A stretch of 49,077 nucleotides of DNA from Bacillota bacterium. GTDB lineage: Bacteria > Bacillota > Clostridia > Christensenellales > Aristaeellaceae. The notes below the pieces were generated by a model that saw only the letters and a list, made by a program, of their open reading frames with translations, was not told the origin of the DNA and searched no databases. The DNA lies in contig JAEWSC010000071.1 of the NCBI GenBank assembly GCA_023398575.1, positions 1 to 49,077 of the forward strand, given 5' to 3'. The position numbers and the translations under genes were made by a program. How positions within the stretch are numbered: the stretch's first letter is position 1; each line of letters begins with the position of its first letter. Below are positions 40,571-48,631 of this stretch, piece by piece.

Positions 40571-41638
40571 ATGGATTATATAGATCAACTCAAGCAGTTT
40601 TCTGCCCGTGCTGCCCAAATATCGAAAATGATCACAACTGAGGAAGCAACAAAAAATGCTCTTATTCTACCTTTCTTTCAAATGCTTGGGTATGATGTGT
40701 TTAATCCAATGGAGTTTGTACCTGAATTTACTGCCGATGTTGGCATAAAAAAAGGTGAAAAGGTCGATTATGCCATTGTTATAGAGGGTAAGCCTACCAT
40801 CCTGATTGAAGCCAAATGGTGCGGCGAAAAGCTGGAAAGCCATGATTCACAACTGTTCCGTTATTTTGCCACATGCTCCTCTAAGCTGGCCATTCTCACA
40901 AACGGTATTGTTTACCGTTTTTATACTGACCTGGATGAAAAGAACAAAATGGATCTGACCCCGTTTATGGAATTCAATGTTCTTGATATCAAGGATAACC
41001 TTGTGCCAGAGCTAAAGCGGTTCCATAGGTCATCGTTGGATGTGGATGGTATTTTCAGTGCTGCATCTGATTTGAAGTACACGACGGCAATTAAGCAGCT
41101 TCTTGCCAAGCAGGCTGTTGATCCTGATGAGGGTTTCTTGTCATTTGTCTTAAAGGAAGTGTACCCCGGCAGAAGGACAGGGCCTATTGTCGAGAAATTC
41201 ACTGATATCATCAAAAAGTCATTTTCGCAGTATGTGAATGACTTGATGAATGAAAAGTTTAAGTCCATGCTTGAACCCAAGGAGAAGGAAGCCGAGAAAA
41301 AGGCAGAAGAACAACCGCCTGAGGCTGTTCCTGTCGATGCAAAAAGCATAATCAATACAACCGATGAGGAATTGGAATGCTTTATCATCATTAAGACCCT
41401 TCTGCATAACGTTGTAACACCTTCCAGATTGAGCTATAAGGATACAATCAATTACTTTAGTGTATTGCTGGATGGGAAGGTAACGAAGTGGGTATGCCGC
41501 CTGCAGCTTGATGGTAAAAAGAAATGGCTCATTATCCCCGACGCAACGAAAAAAGAGGTCAAATATCCGCTTGAAACCAATGATGATTTGTATCAGCATA
41601 AGGCTGCATTGGAAGCAAGCGTAAGCGCGCTTTTGTGA
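40571..41638 (+). CDS. HsdR N-terminal-type nuclease-domain protein
   Basis: A 355-residue protein with the N-terminal domain of type I restriction R subunits (HSDR_N_2). It carries a PD-(D/E)xK-type site: Asp66 in KVDYAIV, then Glu80 and Lys82 in ILIEAKW. There is no helicase, methylase or specificity gene nearby, so it is not a complete type I system. The region 240-265 is a charged Glu/Lys/Pro linker, and the C-terminal 90 residues form a second domain (LHNVVTPSRLSYKD and onward). Such stand-alone proteins are frequent in prophages; a defence role is plausible but unproven. Confidence 0.75.
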   Translation: MDYIDQLKQFSARAAQISKMITTEEATKNALILPFFQMLGYDVFNPMEFVPEFTADVGIKKGEKVDYAIVIEGKPTILIEAKWCGEKLESHDSQLFRYFATCSSKLAILTNGIVYRFYTDLDEKNKMDLTPFMEFNVLDIKDNLVPELKRFHRSSLDVDGIFSAASDLKYTTAIKQLLAKQAVDPDEGFLSFVLKEVYPGRRTGPIVEKFTDIIKKSFSQYVNDLMNEKFKSMLEPKEKEAEKKAEEQPPEAVPVDAKSIINTTDEELECFIIIKTLLHNVVTPSRLSYKDTINYFSVLLDGKVTKWVCRLQLDGKKKWLIIPDATKKEVKYPLETNDDLYQHKAALEASVSALL

Positions 41639-41667
41639 TGAAATGTAAATTAAGATAGATCATGATC

Positions 41668-41727
41668 AGCCACCCTCAAAGCAAGCCAAATTGATATTTC
41701 AAATGGGCGCTAGGAGGGTGGTTGTTT
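41668..41727 (+). terminator. Possible terminator after the HsdR-N-type gene
   Basis: AGCCACCCTC and GAGGGTGGTT pair across a long loop of about 36 bases, followed by GTTTG. It is moderately convincing. Confidence 0.45.
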
Positions 41728-41785
41728 GATAGATCATTAAATAGATAGAATATACGAATTCTACGAGGTTTAGGGAGGCAAGAGC

Positions 41786-43603
41786 ATGTCAAATCTATCA
41801 CCTGAAAAAATTACAGCCGAATGCTTAGCTGCGATTATTGATAAAGGACTTGATAAGATTGCAGCAAAGATAAAAGGAATTGCTATTGATCAGTATGAAA
41901 AAATAAAGATAGATTTTGATCTTGTCTTTAGGAAATATTTGAAAAAGTGTTTAAAAACATATGGTAAGGTGAAAACAATTCTTTATAAAGACGAGCCACA
42001 GCCTTTATATGATTTTTTTGTATGCCCTAACCTCCGCTTTTATAAAAACACTATTTCGACTACATCGATCGATGATATATTATCATTAACAGAGGATAAG
42101 TGCTTTTTGATACAAGGATCGGGAGGGGAAGGCAAATCAATTCTATTGCGGCATTTTCTACTTGATGAGGTTAAGAAAAAAGATTACATTCCTGTTTTCA
42201 TTGAGCTGAAAAACTTTAGTAGTTTCGAAGGACAATTTCTTGAATTTCTACATTTCTCAATAGATTCAATTAATACTAAGCTTAAAAAAGAATACTTTGA
42301 CTATGCACTAGATTCTGGATGCTTTATGTTTTTGTTAGATGGTTATGATGAATTAAGTGATGCTAAGCAATCTGGATTTTTTGCGAGCTTAAATCGCTTA
42401 GCTAATAGGTATGACAAGAATTGTTATATTATGTCGTCCCGTCCATTAAAAGATGAAGAAATAGTGTCACTGCAAAAATTCATTAGTTTACAGACAATGC
42501 CATTCTCAGAACAGCAAGCTATTCAACTAATTGAAAATTTGAAGTTCGATAAAAAGAAAAAGACAGAGTTCATTATGCAGTTAAAAAACAGACTTTACGA
42601 TTCACATCGATCATTTGCATCCAATCCATTACTATTAACTATAATGCTTTTGACTTTTGATCAATACGCCAGTATACCTGAAAAAATGTACTTGTTCTAT
42701 GATGAGGCATTCGAATCATTATATTGTAAACATGATGCAAGTAAAGAAGGGTACGTTCGGAAATCAAACTCTGGCCTTGCGAAAGATACGTTTAGAGCAT
42801 TACTTTCTGAATTTTGCTTAATTTCATTTGCGAAACATGAATATGAATTTACATATGAGGGATTAAAGGGGTCATTAAGTAAAGCAGCCAGCTTAACAAG
42901 GATTCAAGTCGATGTGGATGCTTTTATTAATGATTTATGCAAATCGGTATGCCTAATGTTCATTGACGGGCGAAAATATAGGTTTTACCACCGCTCATTT
43001 CAAGAATACTTTGCGGCAAAGTGTTTGAGTGAAAAAGATTCTCAAATAATGAGCCAAGCAATTATGCATTTTATTGAAAAAGACTCTTGGAGAACTGAAA
43101 CTGTGATTAATATGATAGTTGATATGAAGCCCGATAGGATAGGCAAAGAGGTCATTATGCCAATACTGCGCGAGCATGAGATGGAATTTCAAAATGAAAG
43201 AGAAAGATTTGACCACTTTCTAAGTTGGATAGCTTTTCGTATTTATGCCGACAAAAAAAATGAGAGTGATTCCAATAAGGTGTATTTAAGCATTCATCCC
43301 GGCCTCCCGTCATTTGTTTTGGACTTTAGCTTGGTTGATAATGAGTTCAAAGGAAATGATATTCCTGGAATTGGTGACGAAAGGCTTCTAAATATCCTAT
43401 TATCTATAAACGCTAAAGAGAATGCTGTCCATGTACATTCCATGTCAGTTAATGAACTTTTGGCTGACGAGAGTGTGTATGGTGCTTTTGTTGCTTCAAA
43501 CTTTTCTGATATTTTCCGATTTATTATGAATTACTATAAGTTACTAAACCAAAGGTATAGTGAGTCCGAAAACAGTCTTTATGCTTTGTTGGGAATATTA
43601 TAG
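41786..43603 (+). CDS. NACHT-domain NTPase (bNACHT-like)
   Basis: A 605-residue STAND NTPase. About 100 N-terminal residues of a helical domain precede the NACHT module: P-loop GSGGEGKS at 111-118, Walker B FLLDGYDEL at 182-190 with the doubled acidic residues, and the MSSRP sensor strand. A helical region follows (YASIPEKMYLFYDEAFESLY, then FYHRSFQEYFAAKCL), the conserved NACHT-associated motif. The C-terminal 170 residues resemble nothing I know. Bacterial NACHT proteins defend against phages. The gene is AT-rich relative to the host genes. GGGAGG precedes the ATG. Confidence 0.85.
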   Translation: MSNLSPEKITAECLAAIIDKGLDKIAAKIKGIAIDQYEKIKIDFDLVFRKYLKKCLKTYGKVKTILYKDEPQPLYDFFVCPNLRFYKNTISTTSIDDILSLTEDKCFLIQGSGGEGKSILLRHFLLDEVKKKDYIPVFIELKNFSSFEGQFLEFLHFSIDSINTKLKKEYFDYALDSGCFMFLLDGYDELSDAKQSGFFASLNRLANRYDKNCYIMSSRPLKDEEIVSLQKFISLQTMPFSEQQAIQLIENLKFDKKKKTEFIMQLKNRLYDSHRSFASNPLLLTIMLLTFDQYASIPEKMYLFYDEAFESLYCKHDASKEGYVRKSNSGLAKDTFRALLSEFCLISFAKHEYEFTYEGLKGSLSKAASLTRIQVDVDAFINDLCKSVCLMFIDGRKYRFYHRSFQEYFAAKCLSEKDSQIMSQAIMHFIEKDSWRTETVINMIVDMKPDRIGKEVIMPILREHEMEFQNERERFDHFLSWIAFRIYADKKNESDSNKVYLSIHPGLPSFVLDFSLVDNEFKGNDIPGIGDERLLNILLSINAKENAVHVHSMSVNELLADESVYGAFVASNFSDIFRFIMNYYKLLNQRYSESENSLYALLGIL

Positions 43604-43650
43604 ACCAAGCTATTTGGATCGAATTTCTACAATATGCTTACATTTTACGC

Positions 43651-43679
43651 TTGCGAACATATGTTTTTGTTTCTATAAT
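43651..43679 (+). promoter_or_regulatory. Integrase promoter
   Basis: TTGCGA and TATAAT with a 17-base spacer, 80 bases before the ATG. Confidence 0.7.
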
Positions 43680-43759
43680 GGATCAGAAAGGGGTATATGT
43701 TGGCAATCCTGTGTATATCCATTTTGTGTAATTGTTTAGTGCTTTTATGAGGTGATACC

Positions 43760-44947
43760 ATGGCATCCTTTTTCTTTGACAAGTCCCGCAACTCCTGGAC
43801 CTGCCAATATAAAGACCCGGACAGTGGGAAGTACAAGGCCCAGCGCATTGATGATAAAGCCGAACCCTTCAAGCGCAAAAAGGATGCCCAGCAGTGGTAT
43901 CATCTATCCGGGTATGATATTGAGGCCGGCAACGTAAAAGACACCGGCAATATGAGCGTGGGGGAATGGCTGACCGATTGGCACAGCAGCTATTGTGCTG
44001 AGCAGAACCTTGAACCGAACACCCGGCGCTGCATCTATGGCTATATTGAAAAGCACATTAAGCCCGAAATAGGGGATGTGCGCCTTGCCGATGTCAAGCC
44101 CCACCACATACGCAAAATGCTGACTGCTTTACTTGAGAAAAAGAAGCCATCCAAGAATCCTGACAAGGCGGTGCCGCTAAAGCTTTCCACCGTGCGGCAA
44201 ATCTATCAATGGTTTCGTGTCGCCATGGCCCAGGCCGTGGAAGATGATATGATTCGCAAAAACCCCTGCTTGAAAGTAAAGGCGCCTATCGCGGCCGAAG
44301 AAAAGCCAAACTATTGCACCGCCGAACAGATACAGGCCATGATACGCAAAATGGAAGGCACGCGCTTTTACATGCCCATCTATCTGTGCATCATGCTGGG
44401 CCTGCGGCGCGGCGAAGCCCTGGCCCTCAAGTGGGATGATATTGAAGGGACAACGGCGCACATACGCATGCAGATTGCCGTTGAATCAGAATACGATGCA
44501 CAGCAAAAGAAGTATATAAGGAAGGTTTCTTTAAAAAAACCCAAAACTAACCGTTCTGTTCGTGACCTGGAGATTCCGCCCGATCTGCTGGCTGCGCTGC
44601 ACAAGCACCGCAAACGCCAGCTAGAGGACAAATTGAAACTTGGTGACCTGTATATAGATGAAGGATTTATTTGCGCCGACGAGGGCGGCGGTTATCTATC
44701 GCCCGACAGCACCACCGTGGCGGCCCGAAATTTCTTAAAGGCGGTGGGGGCCAAAGATGGCACGCACCTGCACGATCTGCGGCATACCTTCGGCACACTG
44801 ACCTATCAGGCTGGGTATCCCATCGATGTTGTGGCGGATCTCCTGGGCGATACCATTGCCGCCGCGCAAAAGTATTACATCGGTGAGGATAGCAAAAAGA
44901 AGCGCGACGCCGCACTTACGGTCAATGAGCTATTTAAGGTGAAGTAG
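43760..44947 (+). CDS. int: Tyrosine site-specific integrase
   Basis: A 395-residue phage/transposon-type integrase. The N-terminal AP2-like arm-binding domain (SWTCQYKDPDSGKYKAQRID) is followed by a SAM-like core-binding domain (residues about 65-165) and a catalytic domain with Arg216 (LGLRRGEALAL), a lysine in the LKKPKT hairpin, HDLRH at 338-342 and the nucleophile Tyr372 or Tyr373 (AAAQKYYIG). All catalytic residues are present, so it should be active. GAGGTGATA precedes the ATG. It is the obvious agent for integration and excision at the 14-base core. Confidence 0.93.
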   Translation: MASFFFDKSRNSWTCQYKDPDSGKYKAQRIDDKAEPFKRKKDAQQWYHLSGYDIEAGNVKDTGNMSVGEWLTDWHSSYCAEQNLEPNTRRCIYGYIEKHIKPEIGDVRLADVKPHHIRKMLTALLEKKKPSKNPDKAVPLKLSTVRQIYQWFRVAMAQAVEDDMIRKNPCLKVKAPIAAEEKPNYCTAEQIQAMIRKMEGTRFYMPIYLCIMLGLRRGEALALKWDDIEGTTAHIRMQIAVESEYDAQQKKYIRKVSLKKPKTNRSVRDLEIPPDLLAALHKHRKRQLEDKLKLGDLYIDEGFICADEGGGYLSPDSTTVAARNFLKAVGAKDGTHLHDLRHTFGTLTYQAGYPIDVVADLLGDTIAAAQKYYIGEDSKKKRDAALTVNELFKVK

Positions 44948-44984
44948 CATCACGCAGTAGTGCATACAGGTTAAGCAAAGACTT

Positions 44985-45524
44985 ATGAGGATAAGCTGCA
45001 TTGAAATGGCGAAAAGAAGAAAAGTTGTCAAGGACATGGAAGTACCCCCTCTAATCGCCATCGTTGTGGCTGTGCTTAGCATTCTTGTTTCCTTAGCGTT
45101 TTGGATGGGCATTGCTTCCATTGCGGAGATACATACAAGGGATGATGCAAAGCACATTAGCACTACCGTACTATCATGGAAAGAGTCGGTATCACGTACA
45201 CCCAGAAGAAAGAGCATGCTAATTATCTGCAGTGATGGAAACATGTACGAAATTCGACGGGAACTATATAGAAGATATAAAGATGAGGTGCAGTCAGCTT
45301 TATCTACCGGGGCAGAGGTCAGCATTTATACAGGATCAATACTCAAGGATATTTTTGAATTATCGATAAACGGAGAAACGGTTATCCCTTTTGAAGAAGG
45401 CTATAAGGATCTAAAGGTGGACTATGTTGGATATGCTGTGCTTGCTGCATTTTTAGATATTACTGGAATAAGCTTTATGATATATGGTATCGTTGGATTT
45501 AAACGCAATCGAGTTTGGCGATAA
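44985..45524 (+). CDS. Two-helix membrane protein, copy 1 of a tandem pair
   Basis: A 179-residue protein with a transmembrane helix at about 19-45 (PPLIAIVVAVLSILVSLAFW) and a second near the C-terminus (AVLAAFLDITGISFMIYGIV). The central domain of about 90 residues contains the conserved CSDGNMYEIRRELYRRYKDE and VIPFEEGYK. It is paralogous along its whole length to the next gene. No family recognised. ATG 45006 is an alternative start. It lies directly behind the integrase. Confidence 0.6.
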   Translation: MRISCIEMAKRRKVVKDMEVPPLIAIVVAVLSILVSLAFWMGIASIAEIHTRDDAKHISTTVLSWKESVSRTPRRKSMLIICSDGNMYEIRRELYRRYKDEVQSALSTGAEVSIYTGSILKDIFELSINGETVIPFEEGYKDLKVDYVGYAVLAAFLDITGISFMIYGIVGFKRNRVWR

Positions 45525-45533
45525 GGATGATGG

Positions 45534-46076
45534 ATGATGCTCTTTTGGTATAGAAGAAATAGAAGAAATTTGTTTGACATGGAGCTAACGCCCTTAATAG
45601 CCATTATTGTGGCCGTGGTCACCATTCTTCTTTCCATACCGTTCTGGATCGAGTTTTCATTCGTTGCGCAGATACAGACAAAAGAAGATGCAAGGTATGT
45701 TGACACTACAATATTATCATATAGAGAATCGGTAAGAAGTAAACCCAATAGAGTGAGCATGCAAATTTACTGTAGTGATAGTAATATGTACGAAATTCGG
45801 CAAGAATTATATACAAGGTATAAAGCGCTGGTGAAGGCAACATTATCTGACGGGGCAAGGGCAAGCATTTATGCTGGGCCAATGCTCAATGATGTTCTTG
45901 AACTAAAGATATACGGACGTACGGTTATCCCCTTTGAAGAAGGGTATAAACACCTAAGTGAGCACCGTATTGTGACTGCAGTGTTTGCTGCATTGCTAGA
46001 TATCACTGGCATTATCTTTATTATCTTAATTATCGTTAAGATAAAGCGCGAACGGGAATGGCGAACTAAAGCATAA
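45534..46076 (+). CDS. Two-helix membrane protein, copy 2 of a tandem pair
   Basis: A 180-residue paralogue of the preceding product: MELTPLIAIIVAVVTILLS, CSDSNMYEIRQELYTRYKAL, VIPFEEGYKHL and the final ALLDITGIIFIILIIVKIKR. Roughly half of the residues are identical. AAGGATGATGG precedes the ATG. The domain between the two helices is predicted outside or between membranes, depending on topology. Unknown function, possibly a heteromer of the two copies. Confidence 0.6.
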   Translation: MMLFWYRRNRRNLFDMELTPLIAIIVAVVTILLSIPFWIEFSFVAQIQTKEDARYVDTTILSYRESVRSKPNRVSMQIYCSDSNMYEIRQELYTRYKALVKATLSDGARASIYAGPMLNDVLELKIYGRTVIPFEEGYKHLSEHRIVTAVFAALLDITGIIFIILIIVKIKREREWRTKA

Positions 46077-46099
46077 AGTATTATAGGAGGAGAATAGCA

Positions 46100-46177
46100 A
46101 TGGATTATTCGTTAGCTTTCCTGATGCCGACACTGGTTGGTTTCATAATGTCATTCACTATATTTGTGAGAATGTAA
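46100..46177 (+). CDS. 25-residue membrane peptide
   Basis: MDYSLAFLMPTLVGFIMSFT and onward, one hydrophobic helix ending FVRM, with a near-perfect site (AGGAGGAGA, 46085-46092) seven bases before the ATG. It ends exactly where the integrase remnant begins. Its size and composition fit small membrane toxins or regulatory peptides, but nothing more can be said. Confidence 0.5.
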   Translation: MDYSLAFLMPTLVGFIMSFTIFVRM

Positions 46178-46440
46178 AAGCGGCGGCTATCTTTCGCCCG
46201 ACAGCACCACCGTGGCAGCCCGCAACTTCTTAAAGGCGGTGGGGGCCAAGGATGGCACGCACCTGCATTATCTGCTGCACACCATCGGCACGCTGACCTA
46301 TCAGGCCGGGTATCCCATTGGCGTTGTGGGGGATCTCCTGGGCGATACTATCGCCGCTGCGCAAGAGTATTACATCGGCGAGGATAGCAAAAGAAGCGTG
46401 ATGCCGCACTTACGGTCAATGAGCTTTTCATAGTGAAGTA
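46178..46440 (+). pseudogene. Duplicated 3' remnant of the integrase gene
   Basis: About 260 bases nearly identical (roughly 88 percent by eye) to the integrase 3' end (44685-44947). The catalytic box HDLRH has become HYLLH, losing the arginine, and a frameshift near the end scrambles the C-terminus. There is no start, so it is not functional. It marks an old duplication or a second integration event, and the 1.2 kb cargo of membrane genes lies between the two copies. Confidence 0.85.
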
Positions 46441-46543
46441 GAGTATCTAAATAGTGAATGTCATTATTTACTGAGTCCGTTGTATAGATGTAATGGTTAT
46501 ATATGCTTTGGTATAATGATATATTGGTGCAAAAATCCAGGTA

Positions 46544-46571
46544 TTGATTTTTATGGGATATATACTATAAT
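46544..46571 (+). promoter_or_regulatory. Promoter of the 46602 operon
   Basis: TTGATT and TATAAT with a 16-base spacer. Confidence 0.6.
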
Positions 46572-46601
46572 TATAGTGTACAAACAACTAGGAGATGCGA
46601 C

Positions 46602-47009
46602 ATGAAGGATATTCTACGAAAGACTTTATTCCGTTGGGTTGCATCTTCGTTTTTAGTCACCTGCAATGTTTGTATTACCGTATTACCTGAAATAATAAGC
46701 TGGAAAGATGGGGATACTTTTTCATGGCCTCATGTGATTTGTCAGCCGCATTTTTGGATTCTGCTGGCTGTAGTAATTTTGCATAATATGCTTGCCTCTG
46801 CATGGAATAAGACTGCTGCCAATAAGATTACTGAGGAGGCACAAGCACTAAGAGAAGCAGGTGCTCATAAAATGGTATGCGAGGTAATGGAAAGAACCCA
46901 AGTAGTTGCACTCAATCACCTAGAACATAACGAACTACGAGCTGCTACTAAAACAGCAAGGGCTGGGAAGAAGATAGCTGACCAGATAAGAAGGGGGGTA
47001 ACAAATTGA
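46602..47009 (+). CDS. Membrane protein of unknown function
   Basis: A 135-residue protein with two hydrophobic helices (about 10-32 and 48-68) and a helical, charged C-terminal half containing a repeated Ala/Glu pattern (ITEEAQALREAGAHKM, LEHNELRAATKTARAG). AGGAG precedes the ATG. It overlaps the start of the next gene (TTGA), so the two are translationally coupled. No family recognised. Confidence 0.6.
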   Translation: MKDILRKTLFRWVASSFLVTCNVCITVLPEIISWKDGDTFSWPHVICQPHFWILLAVVILHNMLASAWNKTAANKITEEAQALREAGAHKMVCEVMERTQVVALNHLEHNELRAATKTARAGKKIADQIRRGVTN

Positions 47010-47536
47010 ATACTACTAACGCATCAATACCCTCTGCGCCGTTGGATAGTGCTATTGATAAAGTTGTAGATAATTCTTCTTATAATGTTACTAACAGTGT
47101 TTCCTTAAAAAAAATGAAGTGTCTATCAACATCATTTTCGTCAATATCAAAGTTCATAGTGCTTAAGACGATAATTGATACTTTATTCTGTCCACCAGAT
47201 AATGCGAAATATGAGGTTTCCGTCTCAATGCCGGCATTTAGAAAGATGCGTTCACTCTTTACTAGCATTCTTCTTTGCGTGGTTTATGATAGAGCAATGA
47301 AATACTTGTATACAAAATCTAGTGATGAACTTCAGAATGATGGAAAAGTAAAAGAGGTCTCAGAAAACACTTATCTATATAGAGTTAACTCGAAGGAGCG
47401 TATTCTATTTGGTGAAAAAGGAAATGAACGGATTATTGTTGGAGCAGGGGAAACGACAGAGATATTGAAAAACATTAAGAAAAGAGTTGCGTCTGAGAAG
47501 AAGGTTAATATTACTAATGATCAGGATCCAGCTTAA
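47006..47536 (+). CDS. Hypothetical protein coupled to the preceding membrane protein
   Basis: A 176-residue protein starting at TTG 47006 with AAGGGGGG upstream. The N-terminal 50 residues are Ser/Asn-rich and likely disordered. The middle is moderately hydrophobic (LFTSILLCVVYDRAMKYLY), and the C-terminus is a small beta-rich domain (RILFGEKGNERIIVGAGETT). No family recognised. Its overlap with 46602 suggests two partners, for example an effector and a regulator. Confidence 0.55.
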   Translation: MNTTNASIPSAPLDSAIDKVVDNSSYNVTNSVSLKKMKCLSTSFSSISKFIVLKTIIDTLFCPPDNAKYEVSVSMPAFRKMRSLFTSILLCVVYDRAMKYLYTKSSDELQNDGKVKEVSENTYLYRVNSKERILFGEKGNERIIVGAGETTEILKNIKKRVASEKKVNITNDQDPA

Positions 47537-47565
47537 ATAAATGGATTTGCATCAATATCTATGCA

Positions 47566-47604
47566 AAAAGTGCTAGTAATAATTTTATACTAGCACTTTT
47601 CTTC
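47566..47604 (+). terminator. Terminator of the last element operon
   Basis: AAAAGTGCTAGTA / TACTAGCACTTTT, perfect 13-base arms, 9-base loop, T run in the second arm. Confidence 0.85.
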
Positions 47605-47682
47605 TGTATGAGGGAGCAGTTTGTGGGTTTTTAAAGTGACACCGGTGTAATGCGTGATAGTACCCATGAAGTTGCACATCAC

Positions 47683-47704
47683 TTTTACTACTGGCTTACT
47701 ACTG
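47683..47704 (+). repeat. Right arm-type repeats
   Basis: TTACTAC at 47685-47691 and 47696-47702, eleven bases apart, matching the left pair in sequence, spacing and orientation. They lie 73 bases inside the right core. Confidence 0.6.
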
Positions 47705-47774
47705 CACCCAGTTATGGACAAGCAAAAAACCCAGTAAAATCGGGCATCTGCGGGCCGGATCGGGCAATTTTACG

Positions 47775-47788
47775 TTCTACTCCTACAA
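47775..47788 (+). repeat. Right attachment core (attR)
   Basis: TTCTACTCCTACAA, identical to 28311-28324. To its left is element DNA with no start codon in the host frame; to its right the cysteine-rich frame continues without interruption. Confidence 0.75.
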
Positions 47789-48563
47789 GAATGCAAACCC
47801 CAGCTGCTGCCCCGGGACCATTTCCGGCAATGCGCTGGACGGCTTGCAGGAGAAGGTCTGCGTTCAGGTGAAGCGTGTCTATGACAGCTGCCTGCAACAG
47901 GAGCAGTTGGATGATGAAGAGGTAACCATCACCAGCTTTGCCCAAGTGGCCGGCAGCACCTGCCAAGTCAACCCTGCCTTCTGCCGCGAGAACCCTGAGA
48001 CGATTCCGGCAACGTCACCCCCTGTAGCCCCCATTACTTTTGAGAGCTGCCGCTCTAACAGCACCGTGGGACGCATTTGCAACCTGACCATTGACCGTTT
48101 GTGCGATCGTCCTTGCTTTGCCCGCGTACGCGCTACCATCGAGGTTCCTTTGGATATTCTCTTTGTGGATAGCCGTTGCGTAGAGTATATTGGCAAAGGT
48201 ATCGTGTGCGTAGACAAGGACGTACTGCTCTCCCTGCCAGATGAGTCCATCGTTCCCTTTGAACTGGAAAGCATGGTCAGCGCCATCTGCGTATCAGGTA
48301 CTTATGAAGGAAACAATGTGTTTGAACTCACCATTTGCGTCACCATCGTTCTAAAGGTGCTGGCCAAGGTCGAGATTCTTATCCCGTCCTACGGCTTCTG
48401 CCCCATCCCGCCCTGCGAAGAGTTTGCCGAGAATGTCTGCGACGAATTCTTCAGCTTGCCGCTATTCCCGCCTATGTCCTTGTGCAACGACGGCAGCACA
48501 AGCCCGAGTAATGCCAACCTCCATGGCGGAATATGCAATTGCCGCACTACACGGCAGAACTGA
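47789..48563 (+). pseudogene. 3' part of the split cysteine-rich (coat-like) gene
   Basis: The frame continues from the core for 257 codons: KNANPSCCPGTISGNALDGL, then VCVQVKRVYDSC, VPLDILFVDSRCVEY and a C-terminal CPIPPCEEF region. The rejoined 264-residue product has 20 cysteines, no signal peptide and no transmembrane helix. The VCVQVKRVYDSC stretch and beta-rich middle resemble cysteine-rich proteins of spore-forming Clostridia, so a spore coat or exosporium role is likely but inferred. In the present arrangement it has no ATG; the first usable codon is TTG 47844 with no ribosome site, so the gene is silent unless the element is excised. Confidence 0.75.
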
Positions 48564-48598
48564 CCAGCAAGGAACAGACACAAAAATCAATCTACAAG

Positions 48599-48631
48599 AG
48601 GCAAGGGGGCTATGGTCCCCCTTGCCTTTTG
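48599..48631 (+). terminator. Terminator of the split gene
   Basis: GGCAAGGGGG / CCCCCTTGCC stem, seven-base loop, then TTTT. The 270 bases that follow (48632-48903) contain no gene I can support. Confidence 0.85.

Larger units (their letters stand above)
28325..47788. mobile_element. Integrated defective prophage or satellite of 19.46 kb
   Basis: The element is bounded by a 14-base direct repeat and carries a tyrosine integrase (43760), an excisionase-like HTH protein (37644), two repressors with divergent promoters, a lysis and tail-fibre module (30625-37175) and cargo genes. Near each end, internal to the core, lies a pair of TTACTAC repeats typical of integrase arm sites. No terminase, portal, capsid or replication genes are seen, and the innermost tail gene looks truncated. 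It could be a decayed phage, a satellite needing a helper, or a domesticated excisable element. The size counts one copy of the core. Confidence 0.8.

Noticed and set aside
40571..41638. Type I restriction-modification system
   Set aside because: Only an R-subunit N-terminal-type domain is present; helicase motor, HsdM and HsdS are absent.
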